A stretch of 9,465 nucleotides of DNA, taken from contig JBJETA010000122.1 in the NCBI GenBank assembly GCA_051883075.1, positions 1-9,465 of the forward strand. Direction: 5' to 3'. This document shows, one piece after another, positions 1 through 7,358 of this stretch. The translations under genes were made by a program, and so were the position numbers. The notes below the pieces were generated by a model. That model had not been told where the DNA came from. It saw only the letters and a list, made by a program, of their open reading frames with translations, and did no database searches. Numbering within the stretch: the stretch's first letter is position 1; every line of letters begins with the position of its first letter. This DNA is from Aminipila sp051883075 (lineage in GTDB: Bacteria > Bacillota > Clostridia > Peptostreptococcales > Anaerovoracaceae).

Positions 1-348
1 AAATTTTTAATTCTATCTTCTGTATCAAATATAATAGGAAAATATTTCTTTATAGACCATGGTACAGGTGTTGTAGTGGGAGAAACCACTATTATAGGCG
101 ATAATGTCAACCTGTATCAGGGAGTTACTATAGGTGCACTGTCAACCAGAGGAGGACAGTCACTTGCAGGAAAGAAGCGACACCCTACCATTGAGGATAA
201 TGTCACAATTTATTCCGGAGCTTCTATTTTAGGCGGAAATACGGTCATCGGGCATGATTCGGTGATAGGGGGAAATGCGTTTATCACATCATCTATAGCG
301 CCGCATTCGAGAGTAAGCATAAAGAGTCCGGAGCTTACAATAAAATAA
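1..348 (+). CDS. cysE: Serine O-acetyltransferase, 3' part (gene runs off the left edge)
   Basis: Reading from base 1, the frame is open for 115 codons to TAA. The product is the C-terminal left-handed beta-helix of a serine acetyltransferase, which makes O-acetylserine from serine and acetyl-CoA for cysteine synthesis in the cytoplasm. Visible motifs are FFIDHGTGVVVGETT (residues 16-30 of this fragment, with the catalytic His of the IDH motif), NVNLYQGVTIGALS, and KKRHPTIEDNV carrying the second conserved His. The tail IAPHSRVSIKSPELTIK matches the long clostridial/Bacteroides type better than E. coli CysE. The family segment DIHPGA, which carries the Asp partner of the catalytic His, should lie just before IIGKYFF, but the fragment reads KFLILSSVSN there. 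The gene may therefore be rearranged or broken near base 30. A GTG at 76 could only start a core lacking the catalytic His, so I do not use it. The gene ends at a bidirectional terminator. Confidence 0.8.
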   Translation, partial: KFLILSSVSNIIGKYFFIDHGTGVVVGETTIIGDNVNLYQGVTIGALSTRGGQSLAGKKRHPTIEDNVTIYSGASILGGNTVIGHDSVIGGNAFITSSIAPHSRVSIKSPELTIK

Positions 349-374
349 AGCTTTAATAAACAGCACAAAACAAA

Positions 375-425
375 AACCCGGAGCGGGGGCACATGTCAGA
401 AGACAGCGGCCTGAGGCTCCGGGTT
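375..425. terminator. Bidirectional terminator between the acetyltransferase and HD-GYP genes
   Basis: AACCCGGAGC (375-384) pairs perfectly with GCTCCGGGTT (416-425). Inside the 31-nt loop a second small hairpin, TGTC/GACA with an AGAA loop (394-405), is visible. A T-rich run (TTGTTTATTATT) follows on the plus strand. On the minus strand the stem is followed by TTTTTGTTTTG, so that direction looks stronger. Confidence 0.8.
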
Positions 426-456
426 GTTTATTATTAAGTTAATAAGTTCAATAAAA

Positions 457-1554
457 TCAGTCGAAAATTTCAATAGGAATTTCACTGTCAGCGTCAATAG
501 ATTTCACTATATTTAAATCTTCAACCTTTGCCAAATCCATTTCGTATCCTGAAGAATAGTTTGAGGACGAAAGCACTCTGATAACAGGATGAAGCATGCA
601 TCCCGGTGTGTTTTTTATTACCAGGGCAATAGTATCATCAGTAAGCTTGACCATAGTTCCCACAGGATAAACTGAAATAGTCTGGAAGAACGCATTGAGT
701 ATGTCAGGGTCAAAGTGTGTTCCCGACTGCCTTGCCATGTAGTCAAGAGTATCTTTTGTAGTCCATGCCGGTCTGTATGAACGTGATGTTGTCAGAGCAT
801 CGTACACATCTGCAATAGCAAGGATTCTTCCGCATAGAGGTATGTTTGCTCCCACCAGCCCATTGGGATAGCCGGAACCGTCAAAGCGTTCATGATGACT
901 TGCAATGCCGTCAAGTACTGTAAAAGATATTTTCATGGAATGCTTCAGCTTTTCAACACCTAAAAGAGGGTGTTGTTTTACTTTTGCAAACTCTTCGGTT
1001 GAAAGTGAAGCAGGCTTGTTGATTATGGAGATAGGAACATCTAGCTTCCCAAAATCGTGCATAAGTCCCGCTGAGGTAAGCTCCTGAAGAGATACCCTTC
1101 CGTATCCGAGCTGGATTCCTATGAGAGTTGCAAGTGTTGCAACATTTATACTGTGCGAATATGTATAGTTGTCGAATGTCTTTATTTCCACCATGTTCAG
1201 GATATATTCGTCCTTTGAAAGAATATGATCCATAAGAGAGCTGGAAACATCAAGAAGCGTATTTGCCATGCTGGGCGTAATCGCCGACTTGGTTATGAAA
1301 TCTTTACATACAGATTTTAAATCTTTTGTGATTTTCTGTTTCAGAACAGGGTCGACAAAACCTTGGGCAACTATATCTTCGCTGTATTTTGTTTTTATGT
1401 ATACTCCGGGAATGTTCAGTTCGCGCAATCTTTTTATGTTTCTTATAGTCAGCTTCTGATTTTCAACTATAAGAGGAACGATTGACGCATCGGTCATGAT
1501 GGACTGCCCTATAATCATGCCCGGTTTAAGCTGATTGGTTTGTACGAAAATCAT
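457..1554 (-). CDS. HD-GYP domain cyclic-di-GMP phosphodiesterase
   Basis: A 365-residue cytoplasmic protein. The N-terminal 60 residues (MIFVQTNQLKPGMIIGQSIM...) resemble the short beta-rich segment often found before HD-GYP domains. The HD-GYP domain covers about residues 115-300: His134, the His166-Asp167 pair in LMHDFGKL, Lys170, His195 in QHPLLG, His220-His221 in SHHERFDGSGYP (the family signature HHE-x2-DGSGYP), and Asp249 in IADVYDALTTSRSYRP. All metal- and substrate-binding positions I can place are present, so it should hydrolyse c-di-GMP. No receiver, PAS or transmembrane region is seen, so the input signal is unknown. About 65 C-terminal residues form a small extension. The ATG has AAGGA 9 nt upstream. 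It is divergent from the HutD-like gene and appears to share its -35 element. Confidence 0.92.
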   Translation of the reverse strand: MIFVQTNQLKPGMIIGQSIMTDASIVPLIVENQKLTIRNIKRLRELNIPGVYIKTKYSEDIVAQGFVDPVLKQKITKDLKSVCKDFITKSAITPSMANTLLDVSSSLMDHILSKDEYILNMVEIKTFDNYTYSHSINVATLATLIGIQLGYGRVSLQELTSAGLMHDFGKLDVPISIINKPASLSTEEFAKVKQHPLLGVEKLKHSMKISFTVLDGIASHHERFDGSGYPNGLVGANIPLCGRILAIADVYDALTTSRSYRPAWTTKDTLDYMARQSGTHFDPDILNAFFQTISVYPVGTMVKLTDDTIALVIKNTPGCMLHPVIRVLSSSNYSSGYEMDLAKVEDLNIVKSIDADSEIPIEIFD

Positions 1555-1617
1555 TTAAAATCGTCCTTGATTAGCAAATATGTTTATTGGAAACTATTAT
1601 TCCATAATATAACAGAC

Positions 1618-1646
1618 ATTGTACCATAAACAATAGAAATTTGCAA
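1618..1646 (-). promoter_or_regulatory. Promoter of the HD-GYP gene
   Basis: On the minus strand, -35 TTGCAA (1641-1646), a 17-bp spacer and -10 TACAAT (plus-strand ATTGTA, 1618-1623). A TGG precedes the -10, giving an extended -10. Initiation near 1611 would leave a leader of about 55 nt before the ATG at 1554. The -35 hexamer is palindromic and is also used by the opposite promoter. Confidence 0.65.
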
Positions 1647-1669
1647 ATAGGATAATTTTGTAGTAATAT
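1641..1669 (+). promoter_or_regulatory. Promoter of the HutD-like gene
   Basis: -35 TTGCAA (1641-1646), a 17-bp spacer and -10 TAATAT (1664-1669). Initiation near 1676 gives a 5' leader of about 105 nt. The -35 is the same six bases as that of the divergent HD-GYP promoter. Confidence 0.65.
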
Positions 1670-1719
1670 TAATTTAGTGAGTTCCAAAAGGCTGAAAAAG
1701 GCATGTCTGATTGACTGAC

Positions 1720-1742
1720 GCATACAGCGACAGCTGTTTTGC
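1720..1742 (+). other. Hairpin in the leader of the HutD-like gene
   Basis: ACAGC (1724-1728) pairs with GCTGT (1733-1737) around a GACA loop. GCA (1720-1722) and TGC (1740-1742) can extend the stem across a small internal loop. No T-run follows, so it is not a terminator. It matches no riboswitch I recognise, and its role is unknown. Confidence 0.35.
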
Positions 1743-1781
1743 AGGGGTTGGGAGCTCTGTATGATATGAAAGGTGAAGCTG

Positions 1782-2915
1782 ATGACAGAAGAAATAAAAA
1801 TAAAAAAATATACAAAGGATGAATATAAAATCGGCAAATGGTCAGGAGGAACTACAACCGAGCTGGGCATTTACCCGGCGCATACAGAATATGCAAAGCG
1901 TAATTTCCTGTGGAGACTGAGCTCTGCCACAGTAGACATAGAAGAATCTGATTTTACAAGCTTGCCTGATTATGACAGGGTGCTTATGGTACTTGAAGGT
2001 GAAGTGGTTCTTGCCCACAAGGAGGTAAGGGCTATCAGACTTGCCAAATATGAGCAGGACAGATTCAGCGGCGGATATGAAACAAAGAGCTACGGCAAAA
2101 TCACGGATTTCAATCTTATGGTGCGAAAGGGAAACGAGGGCTTTGCTGAAGCCCTGGATATACAGCAGGACTATAAAGTGCTTGAACTGCAGGAAATAGA
2201 CGGATTTGAAAAAGAAACGCAGGGCGTTTACTGCACGGAAGGGTTCTGCACTGTAAATATAAATGATGAAACCGTTATGCTGAACAGGGGAGAACTTTTT
2301 ATCGCAACGGGAGCACAGGAAAATTTCTCTAAGCTCGGAGTCATGGGACAGGGCAGGGCTGTCAGAGTGGAAGTGTTTTTCAACGAAGATAAGGAGCTTT
2401 GCGGAGAAGCACCTGAAGAGATTGCAGAGGAGTGCAGCAATGCTGAAAATAAGGAAAAAGAAAAGCAGCCTCCGGTCACCGCTGAGGACATAAAGTGGGC
2501 GGCACTTGTATGCTGGAGCAACTTCCGGGGAGGAAATAAGATATTCAGATGCTTTAAGGATACCTGGTTTGACAAAAAGCTCCAGAAGGGTATAAACAAG
2601 ATTGAGTGCATCTTCCTGCCGTTTATTATATTTCTGATTGGGATTACGGTGGCCGCCTTTTACGGTGTTGAGCATTTTTCCAACAGTGGCATGATGGCGG
2701 CTATATTGCTGTGGGCTTTGTTCGATGTTATTGTTGTCAGTCCGCTGCTTTATCTTATGGTTCTGCCAAGACCGGTAAAGTCTCATATAAAGAAGATAGC
2801 TGAGCTCGAAGGAGAAGAACGTGAGCAGTACATACGGCAGATGGGCGAGAATCCGATGGCGGAAAAAATATTGAAAAAGTATAAAATAACAGGAAGAAAC
2901 AAATATATAGATTAA
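1782..2915 (+). CDS. HutD/Ves-family cupin protein with a C-terminal membrane domain
   Basis: A 377-residue protein. Residues about 8-200 match the HutD/Ves bicupin family: KWSGGTTTELGIYP (19-32), FLWRLSSATV (42-51), DFTSLPDYDRVLMVLEGEV (57-75), DRFSGGYE (93-100) and DFNLMVRKG (109-117). The family's biochemical role is not settled; HutD is often encoded beside histidine-utilisation genes, and none is seen here. Residues 205-240 are a charged, acidic linker. Two hydrophobic helices follow (about 275-296 and 303-327), then a basic, helical tail of about 50 residues. HutD and Ves proteins are normally about 190-200 residues and soluble, so the C-terminal half is an unusual addition that should place the cupin at the membrane, probably facing the cytoplasm because no signal peptide precedes it. 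I choose ATG 1782, which has AAAGGTG 6 nt upstream. The in-frame GTG at 1773 lies inside that ribosome binding site. A 369-codon frame on the opposite strand is a shadow. Confidence 0.75.
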   Translation: MTEEIKIKKYTKDEYKIGKWSGGTTTELGIYPAHTEYAKRNFLWRLSSATVDIEESDFTSLPDYDRVLMVLEGEVVLAHKEVRAIRLAKYEQDRFSGGYETKSYGKITDFNLMVRKGNEGFAEALDIQQDYKVLELQEIDGFEKETQGVYCTEGFCTVNINDETVMLNRGELFIATGAQENFSKLGVMGQGRAVRVEVFFNEDKELCGEAPEEIAEECSNAENKEKEKQPPVTAEDIKWAALVCWSNFRGGNKIFRCFKDTWFDKKLQKGINKIECIFLPFIIFLIGITVAAFYGVEHFSNSGMMAAILLWALFDVIVVSPLLYLMVLPRPVKSHIKKIAELEGEEREQYIRQMGENPMAEKILKKYKITGRNKYID

Positions 2916-2924
2916 ATAAAAACA

Positions 2925-2965
2925 GCCTTCTATGATGAACGAGTTTATCATAGAAGGCTTATTTT
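2925..2965. terminator. Bidirectional terminator between the HutD-like and aldolase genes
   Basis: GCCTTCTATGAT (2925-2936) pairs perfectly with ATCATAGAAGGC (2947-2958), a 12-bp stem with a 10-nt loop. TTATTTTAT follows on the plus strand. On the minus strand the stem is followed by TGTTTTTATTT. It lies just 3' of the HutD-like stop codon and serves both convergent genes. Confidence 0.9.
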
Positions 2966-3002
2966 ATCGCTTAGATTAAATAGTCCGCAAACAGGCTTGA
3001 GA

Positions 3003-4016
3003 TTAGATAAGTTCAAGAAGCTTCTTTACATCTTCTTCCGGTGTCGCCCATGAGGTTACAAATCTGATTGAATATTCATTGTCACCGACAGGACCTTCTT
3101 TTTCAAACGCAACTTCCTTTTCAAGCTTTGCAACAAGCTCATTTGGGAAGATTGGGAAAAGCTGGTTTGAAGGGGAATCTGTCAGGAATCGGTAGCCCTT
3201 TGCGGCAATTCCGTCTCTCAAAAGCTTTGCCATATCGTTGGCATGCTGTCCAAGCTTAAAGTATAAATCATCTTTGAAAAACTCTTCAAACTGGACGCCC
3301 AGCAGTCTGCCCTTTGCAAGCATTGAACCGCTCTGCTTTAAAATCCAGCGGAAATCTTCGTTTAGTTTAGGATTCAGGATAACAAGGGCTTCACCAAATA
3401 ATGCCCCGTTTTTAGTACCGCCGATATAGAAGGCATCTGTAAGGTTTGCTATGTCTTCTATAGTTAGGTCATTTTCAGGCGAAGTCAGTGCAGAAGCAAG
3501 TCTTGCACCGTCAAGATACAGATACAGGCCATATTTATCACATTTTTTCCTGATTGCTTCTAATTCCGCCTTTTTATATATAGTTCCGAGCTCGGTAGTG
3601 TTTGATATGTAAACCATCTTAGGCTTTACCCAGTGTTCGTCTTCGTGGCGGCGCATTTCTTCATCGATAAGGTCAGGGTTTAACTTGGCATTTTCTGTAG
3701 GAATTGTAATGATTTTATGACCACGGGCTTCAACAGCACCTGTTTCGTGCACACAGATATGTCCTCTTGCAGGTGAAATAACTGCTTCATGAGGTCTTAA
3801 AAAAGCTGCGATTGAAGTGTAGTTTGTTTCAGTACCGCCGATAAAGAAATGGACAGCAGCATCAGGCTTTCCGATTCTCTTTTTGATAAGCTCTGCGGCA
3901 TTCATACAGTGAGGGTCAAGACCATATCCTACAGTCTGTTCCATATTAGTTTCCGTAAGTGCCTTTAAAATCTGCGGATGAGCACCTTCGCTGTAATCAT
4001 TCATAAAAAAAATCAT
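3003..4016 (-). CDS. ltaE: Low-specificity L-threonine aldolase (beta-eliminating lyase family)
   Basis: A 337-residue, pyridoxal-phosphate-dependent fold-type I enzyme that cleaves threonine or allo-threonine to glycine and acetaldehyde in the cytoplasm. The N-terminal segment NDYSEGAHPQIL (residues 6-17) replaces the usual FRSDTVT-like start, as is common in the clostridial/Bacteroides branch. The glycine-rich GGTETN (60-65) should bind the cofactor phosphate, HETGA (90-94) contains the ring-stacking His, LDGARL (168-173) holds the Asp that contacts the pyridine nitrogen, and GGTKNGALFGE (199-209) contains the Schiff-base Lys202. The length is typical. The start ATG has AGGAGGT 8 nt upstream. 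Related lyases and aldolases with other beta-hydroxy amino-acid substrates share this fold, so exact specificity is inferred. The gene stands alone, divergent from valS and convergent with the HutD-like gene. Confidence 0.9.
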   Translation of the reverse strand: MIFFMNDYSEGAHPQILKALTETNMEQTVGYGLDPHCMNAAELIKKRIGKPDAAVHFFIGGTETNYTSIAAFLRPHEAVISPARGHICVHETGAVEARGHKIITIPTENAKLNPDLIDEEMRRHEDEHWVKPKMVYISNTTELGTIYKKAELEAIRKKCDKYGLYLYLDGARLASALTSPENDLTIEDIANLTDAFYIGGTKNGALFGEALVILNPKLNEDFRWILKQSGSMLAKGRLLGVQFEEFFKDDLYFKLGQHANDMAKLLRDGIAAKGYRFLTDSPSNQLFPIFPNELVAKLEKEVAFEKEGPVGDNEYSIRFVTSWATPEEDVKKLLELI

Positions 4017-4130
4017 GTTGTAATACCTCCTGTATTAATATCCATATTTATAATTTAGCATAACAGTGTTCATATAGCAACAATTTAAAGTGCTACGGAT
4101 AAGTAGCTAAAAGTTTGACATAAATTTTGC

Positions 4131-4158
4131 TTGACTTTTTTGTGCTTTCGTATAAAAT
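4131..4158 (+). promoter_or_regulatory. Likely promoter of the valS T-box transcript
   Basis: TTGACT (4131-4136), a 16-bp spacer and TAAAAT (4153-4158), inside the longer TATAAAAT. Initiation near 4165 would give a leader of about 355 nt before the valS ATG. A second TTGACA at 4115-4120 has no -10 at proper spacing. Confidence 0.55.
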
Positions 4159-4240
4159 AAATTTATTATGGGTTTGCAAACGGCACAATTTTTCTACGAT
4201 GTCTGCAGAAAACTCATATAAAAAAGTATATATGGAACGT

Positions 4241-4461
4241 TGAATAAGAGGAGTAGGAGCGGTTCGCACTCAGACAGAGAATGAAACTCACAGGCTGGAA
4301 GGTTTCAGGGAAAGCGTGCTTTGAAGGTTGCTTAGGAGTTCATTTTGAAATGAGTGTCATGTTTGAGGGCTGCTTGAAAGCAGAACTCCCGCATGGAACA
4401 AAGGTGGTACCGCGGAAAACATCCGTCCTTTGGCGCATTTTATGCCCAAAGGACTTTTTTT
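4241..4461 (+). ncRNA. T-box riboswitch leader of valS (tRNA-Val sensing)
   Basis: Upstream of valS lies a full T-box leader that reads through when uncharged tRNA-Val accumulates. Stem I: the lower helix TAAG (4245-4248) pairs with CTTA (4331-4334), the AGTA motif is at 4252-4255, GCAC (4266-4269) pairs with GTGC (4316-4319), and the apical GAAAC/GTTTC helix (4283-4287/4302-4306) encloses GGCTGG. The specifier loop reads GAA-G-GTT (4323-4329), giving GUU, a valine codon; a G follows where A is usual. A middle domain is closed by GGAGTTC/GAACTCC (4335-4341/4383-4389). The T-box AAGGTGGTACCGCGG (4401-4415) displays TGGT, complementary to a tRNA ending ACCA. The antiterminator pairs AAAGG with CCTTT and CGG with CCG. 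The competing terminator follows at once. Confidence 0.93.
4425..4461 (+). terminator. T-box-controlled intrinsic terminator
   Basis: GTCCTTTGG (4425-4433) pairs perfectly with CCAAAGGAC (4446-4454). GCA/TGC extends the stem past one bulged C, with loop TTTTA. Seven Ts follow (4455-4461). Its 5' strand (4425-4431) overlaps the 3' side of the antiterminator, so the two folds are mutually exclusive. Confidence 0.93.
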
Positions 4462-4519
4462 ATACAAAAATCCGGGGCATTATCGGACTGGTATAAAAAC
4501 AGAGAAAGGAAGAGGAAAG

Positions 4520-7237
4520 ATGGATAAGAATTTAGCGAAGACATATAATCCCCATGATTTTGAAGACAGAATCTACGCTGAGTGGGAAGCAAAGGGTGCG
4601 TTCAGAGCTGAGATTGACAAGGATAAGAAGCCTTTTACAATCGTAATGCCGCCGCCAAATATTACAGGACAGCTGCACATGGGTCATGCGCTTGACCAGA
4701 CACTGCAGGATGTTCTTACAAGATGGAAGAGAATGCAGGGCTACAGTGCATTATGGCTGCCGGGCTCAGATCATGCAAGTATTGCTACGGAAGTTAAGGT
4801 AGTAGATAAAATCAGACAGGAAGAGGGCAAGGAAAAAGAAGAGCTTGGAAGAGAAGAGTTTCTGAAGCGTGCCTGGGCATGGAAGGAAGAATACGGCGGA
4901 AGAATCACTAAGCAGTGCCGTAAGCTGGGCGACTCCTGTGACTGGAGCAGGGAACGCTTCACTATGGATGAAGGCTGCAACAAGGCTGTAAATGAAATGT
5001 TCGTAAGACTTTATGAAAAGGGTCTTATCTACAAGGGAAACAGATTAATAAACTGGTGTCCTGAATGCGGAACATCACTTTCAGATGCAGAGGTTGAACA
5101 CGAAGACAAGAACGGAAAGTATTGGTATTTCAGATATCCTGCTGTCGACGGCGGTGAAGGCATCGTAGTAGCAACATCAAGACCTGAAACAATGTTTGCG
5201 GATGAAGCTATTGCAGTACATCCTGATGATGAAAGATACAAGGATATGGTAGGCAAGAAGGTTTGCATTCCTTTAATAGGAAAGGAAATTCCTATCATTG
5301 CCGACATGTATCCGGATCCTGAAAAGGGAACAGGAGCTGTAAAAATCACTCCTGCGCACGACCCTAACGACTTTGAGGTTGGAGAAAGACATAATCTTGA
5401 AAGACCAAGCTGCATCAATCTTGATGCAACTATGAACGAGCTTGCGGGCAAGTATGCGGGCATGGACAGATTTGAGTGCAGAAAGGCATGGGTTGCTGAT
5501 TTGGAAGCGGCAGGCTACCTTGTTAAAACTGAAGAAAAGGTTATTCCTTCAGGTGAATGCTACAGATGCAGAACTGTTATCGAGCCTATGCTTTCAGACC
5601 AGTGGTTTGTAAAGATGGACGAACTTGCAAAGCCTGCTATCGAAGCAGCAAAAAGCGGAAAGCTGCAGCATGTTCCTGAAAGATTTGAAAAGATTTACCT
5701 GCACTGGCTGGAAAATATCAGAGACTGGTGTATTTCAAGACAACTGTGGTGGGGTCACAGAATCCCTGCGTACTACTGCGAAGAATGCGGAGAAATGACA
5801 GTTGCAAGAACTGCTCCTGAAAAATGTCCTAAGTGCGGAAGCACTCACTTACATCAGGATGAAGACGTTCTTGATACATGGTTCTCATCGGCATTGTGGC
5901 CATTCTCAACTCTTGGCTGGCCTGAAAAAACTCCGGACCTGGAATATTTCTATCCTACAGATGTGCTGGTTACAGGCTATGACATCATCTTCTTCTGGGT
6001 AGTAAGAATGGTATTCTCAGCTCTTGAAGTAACAGGTGAATCACCGTTTAAATATGTTTATGTTCACGGTCTTGTAAGAGATGCAGAAGGACGTAAGATG
6101 AGCAAGTCACTGGGCAACGGTATCGACCCGCTTGAAATCATTGAACAGTATGGTGCCGATGCTTTAAGATTTATGTTGATGACCGGCATTACTCCGGGTA
6201 ATGACATGAGATTTAAGGACGATAAGCTTGAATCAGCAAGAAACTTCGCAAACAAGCTGTGGAATGCTTCAAGGTTCGTAATTATGAATCTTCAGGACGA
6301 GGAAGGAAACTTCAAGGAAATGGCTTGCGCCTGTGAAGGTCTTGACAAGGTTGCTCTTAGATACGAAGATAAATGGATTATCGCAAGAGTAAACGATGCC
6401 GTTAAGTATGTAACAAATACCATGGAAAAGTTCGACCTGGCACTTGCAGGACAGAGAGTTTATGAAGTTATCTGGAATGAATACTGTGACTGGTACATCG
6501 AACTTGTAAAAGGCAGACTTTATGGTGATGATGAAGAGGATAAGAAGGTTGCTAGATATGTTCTTGTAAGAGTTCTGAAGGATATGCTGAGACTTCTTCA
6601 TCCGTTTATGCCGTTCATTACCGAGGAAATATGGAGCTTCCTGCCTAAGACAGAGGCTGAAATCGAGGCGGCAAAGGCTGCGGGCAACCCTGAATGCTTC
6701 CTAATCAAGGAAAGCTGGCCTGTATTTGATGAAGCTCTTACATTTGAAGAGGAAGTAAGAAAGCTTGAAATGGCGATGGAAGCTATCAGAGCTATCAGAA
6801 ACATCAGAGCAGAGGCAGAAGCTGCACCTAGCAGAAAGCTTAGAGCCGTAATTCTTTCAAAGGGTCAGGATTTAGAATACATCAAGGCGGGAGAAAGATA
6901 TATAAAGGCTCTTGCCAATATCACAGAAATCAGCTTTACGGAAAACAAGTCAGATGTTCCGGAAGAGGTTGCATCTGCTGTAATGGGCGGAGTTGAGCTG
7001 TTTATTCCGCTTGATGACCTGCTTGATTACAAGGCTGAGTTTGAAAGACTTACAAAGGAAAAGGCTAAGCTTGAAGGCGAGGTTAAGAGAGTTGTAGGCA
7101 AGCTGTCAAACGAAGGCTTCGTATCAAAGGCACCTGAAAAGGTTATCAATGAAGAAAGAGAAAAGCAGGCTAAATACGAGGATATGCTTGCAAAGGTTAT
7201 TGCAAGACTTGAAATCGTATCACAGAAGCTGCAGTAA
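4520..7237 (+). CDS. valS: Valyl-tRNA synthetase
   Basis: A 905-residue class Ia aminoacyl-tRNA synthetase that charges tRNA-Val in the cytoplasm; the length is normal. The Rossmann catalytic domain has the HIGH signature as HMGH (residues 53-56, within PPPNITGQLHMGH) and the KMSKS loop at 526-530 (GRKMSKSLGNGIDP). Between them lies the CP1 editing insert, with ATSRPETMFADEAIAVHP and the family-conserved TPAHDPNDFEVGERH. Cys180/Cys183 (CPEC) and Cys420/423/436/439 (CEEC...CPKC) are possible zinc sites. The anticodon-binding helical domain carries NEYCDWYIEL. The C-terminal 65 residues form the coiled-coil tRNA-binding arm typical of ValRS. The frame is open from 4430, inside the T-box terminator, but the true start is ATG 4520 behind AGGAAGAGGAAAG. 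It is controlled by the T-box leader and ends at a terminator without the folC gene that often follows valS in Bacillota. Confidence 0.98.
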   Translation: MDKNLAKTYNPHDFEDRIYAEWEAKGAFRAEIDKDKKPFTIVMPPPNITGQLHMGHALDQTLQDVLTRWKRMQGYSALWLPGSDHASIATEVKVVDKIRQEEGKEKEELGREEFLKRAWAWKEEYGGRITKQCRKLGDSCDWSRERFTMDEGCNKAVNEMFVRLYEKGLIYKGNRLINWCPECGTSLSDAEVEHEDKNGKYWYFRYPAVDGGEGIVVATSRPETMFADEAIAVHPDDERYKDMVGKKVCIPLIGKEIPIIADMYPDPEKGTGAVKITPAHDPNDFEVGERHNLERPSCINLDATMNELAGKYAGMDRFECRKAWVADLEAAGYLVKTEEKVIPSGECYRCRTVIEPMLSDQWFVKMDELAKPAIEAAKSGKLQHVPERFEKIYLHWLENIRDWCISRQLWWGHRIPAYYCEECGEMTVARTAPEKCPKCGSTHLHQDEDVLDTWFSSALWPFSTLGWPEKTPDLEYFYPTDVLVTGYDIIFFWVVRMVFSALEVTGESPFKYVYVHGLVRDAEGRKMSKSLGNGIDPLEIIEQYGADALRFMLMTGITPGNDMRFKDDKLESARNFANKLWNASRFVIMNLQDEEGNFKEMACACEGLDKVALRYEDKWIIARVNDAVKYVTNTMEKFDLALAGQRVYEVIWNEYCDWYIELVKGRLYGDDEEDKKVARYVLVRVLKDMLRLLHPFMPFITEEIWSFLPKTEAEIEAAKAAGNPECFLIKESWPVFDEALTFEEEVRKLEMAMEAIRAIRNIRAEAEAAPSRKLRAVILSKGQDLEYIKAGERYIKALANITEISFTENKSDVPEEVASAVMGGVELFIPLDDLLDYKAEFERLTKEKAKLEGEVKRVVGKLSNEGFVSKAPEKVINEEREKQAKYEDMLAKVIARLEIVSQKLQ

Positions 7238-7255
7238 ATAGAGAGAGTAGATAAT

Positions 7256-7300
7256 AAAACCCGAAGACAGAGAGAGATTAGTCCCTGCCTTCGGGTTTTT
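7256..7300. terminator. Bidirectional terminator after valS
   Basis: AAAACCCGAAGACAG (7256-7270) pairs with CTGCCTTCGGGTTTT (7285-7299), with one A-C mismatch and a 14-nt loop. A T-run ends the plus-strand side. On the minus strand the stem is followed by TTTTATTAT. It also serves the convergent secreted-protein gene and is part of a dispersed repeat. Confidence 0.85.
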
Positions 7301-7340
7301 ACTTGTGGCTTTTACATCTTTATAGTTATGGCTTATATTG
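7256..7340 (+). repeat. Copy 1 of a terminator-plus-flank repeat
   Basis: The hairpin and its 3' flank (ACTTGTGGCTTTTACATCT, then ...TTATATTG) resemble 9156-9236. The best-conserved part is TTTTT-R-CTT-R-TGGCTT(T)TACATCT. The two copies are in the same orientation and bracket two accessory genes. Confidence 0.55.
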
Positions 7341-7358
7341 TCAAGAAATTACACCGTT

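Noticed and set aside
1842..2951. 369-codon open frame on the minus strand opposite the HutD-like gene
   Set aside because: It covers a gene with clear family motifs, has no convincing ribosome binding site, encodes no recognisable domain, and would run through the terminator hairpin. It is a reading-frame shadow.
4281..4496. 71-codon frame within the valS leader
   Set aside because: It lies wholly inside the structured T-box RNA, and its bases are explained by that fold.
4430..4519. N-terminal extension of valS by 30 codons
   Set aside because: It would start inside the T-box terminator and has no ribosome binding site. ATG 4520 has a good one and gives the usual ValRS start.
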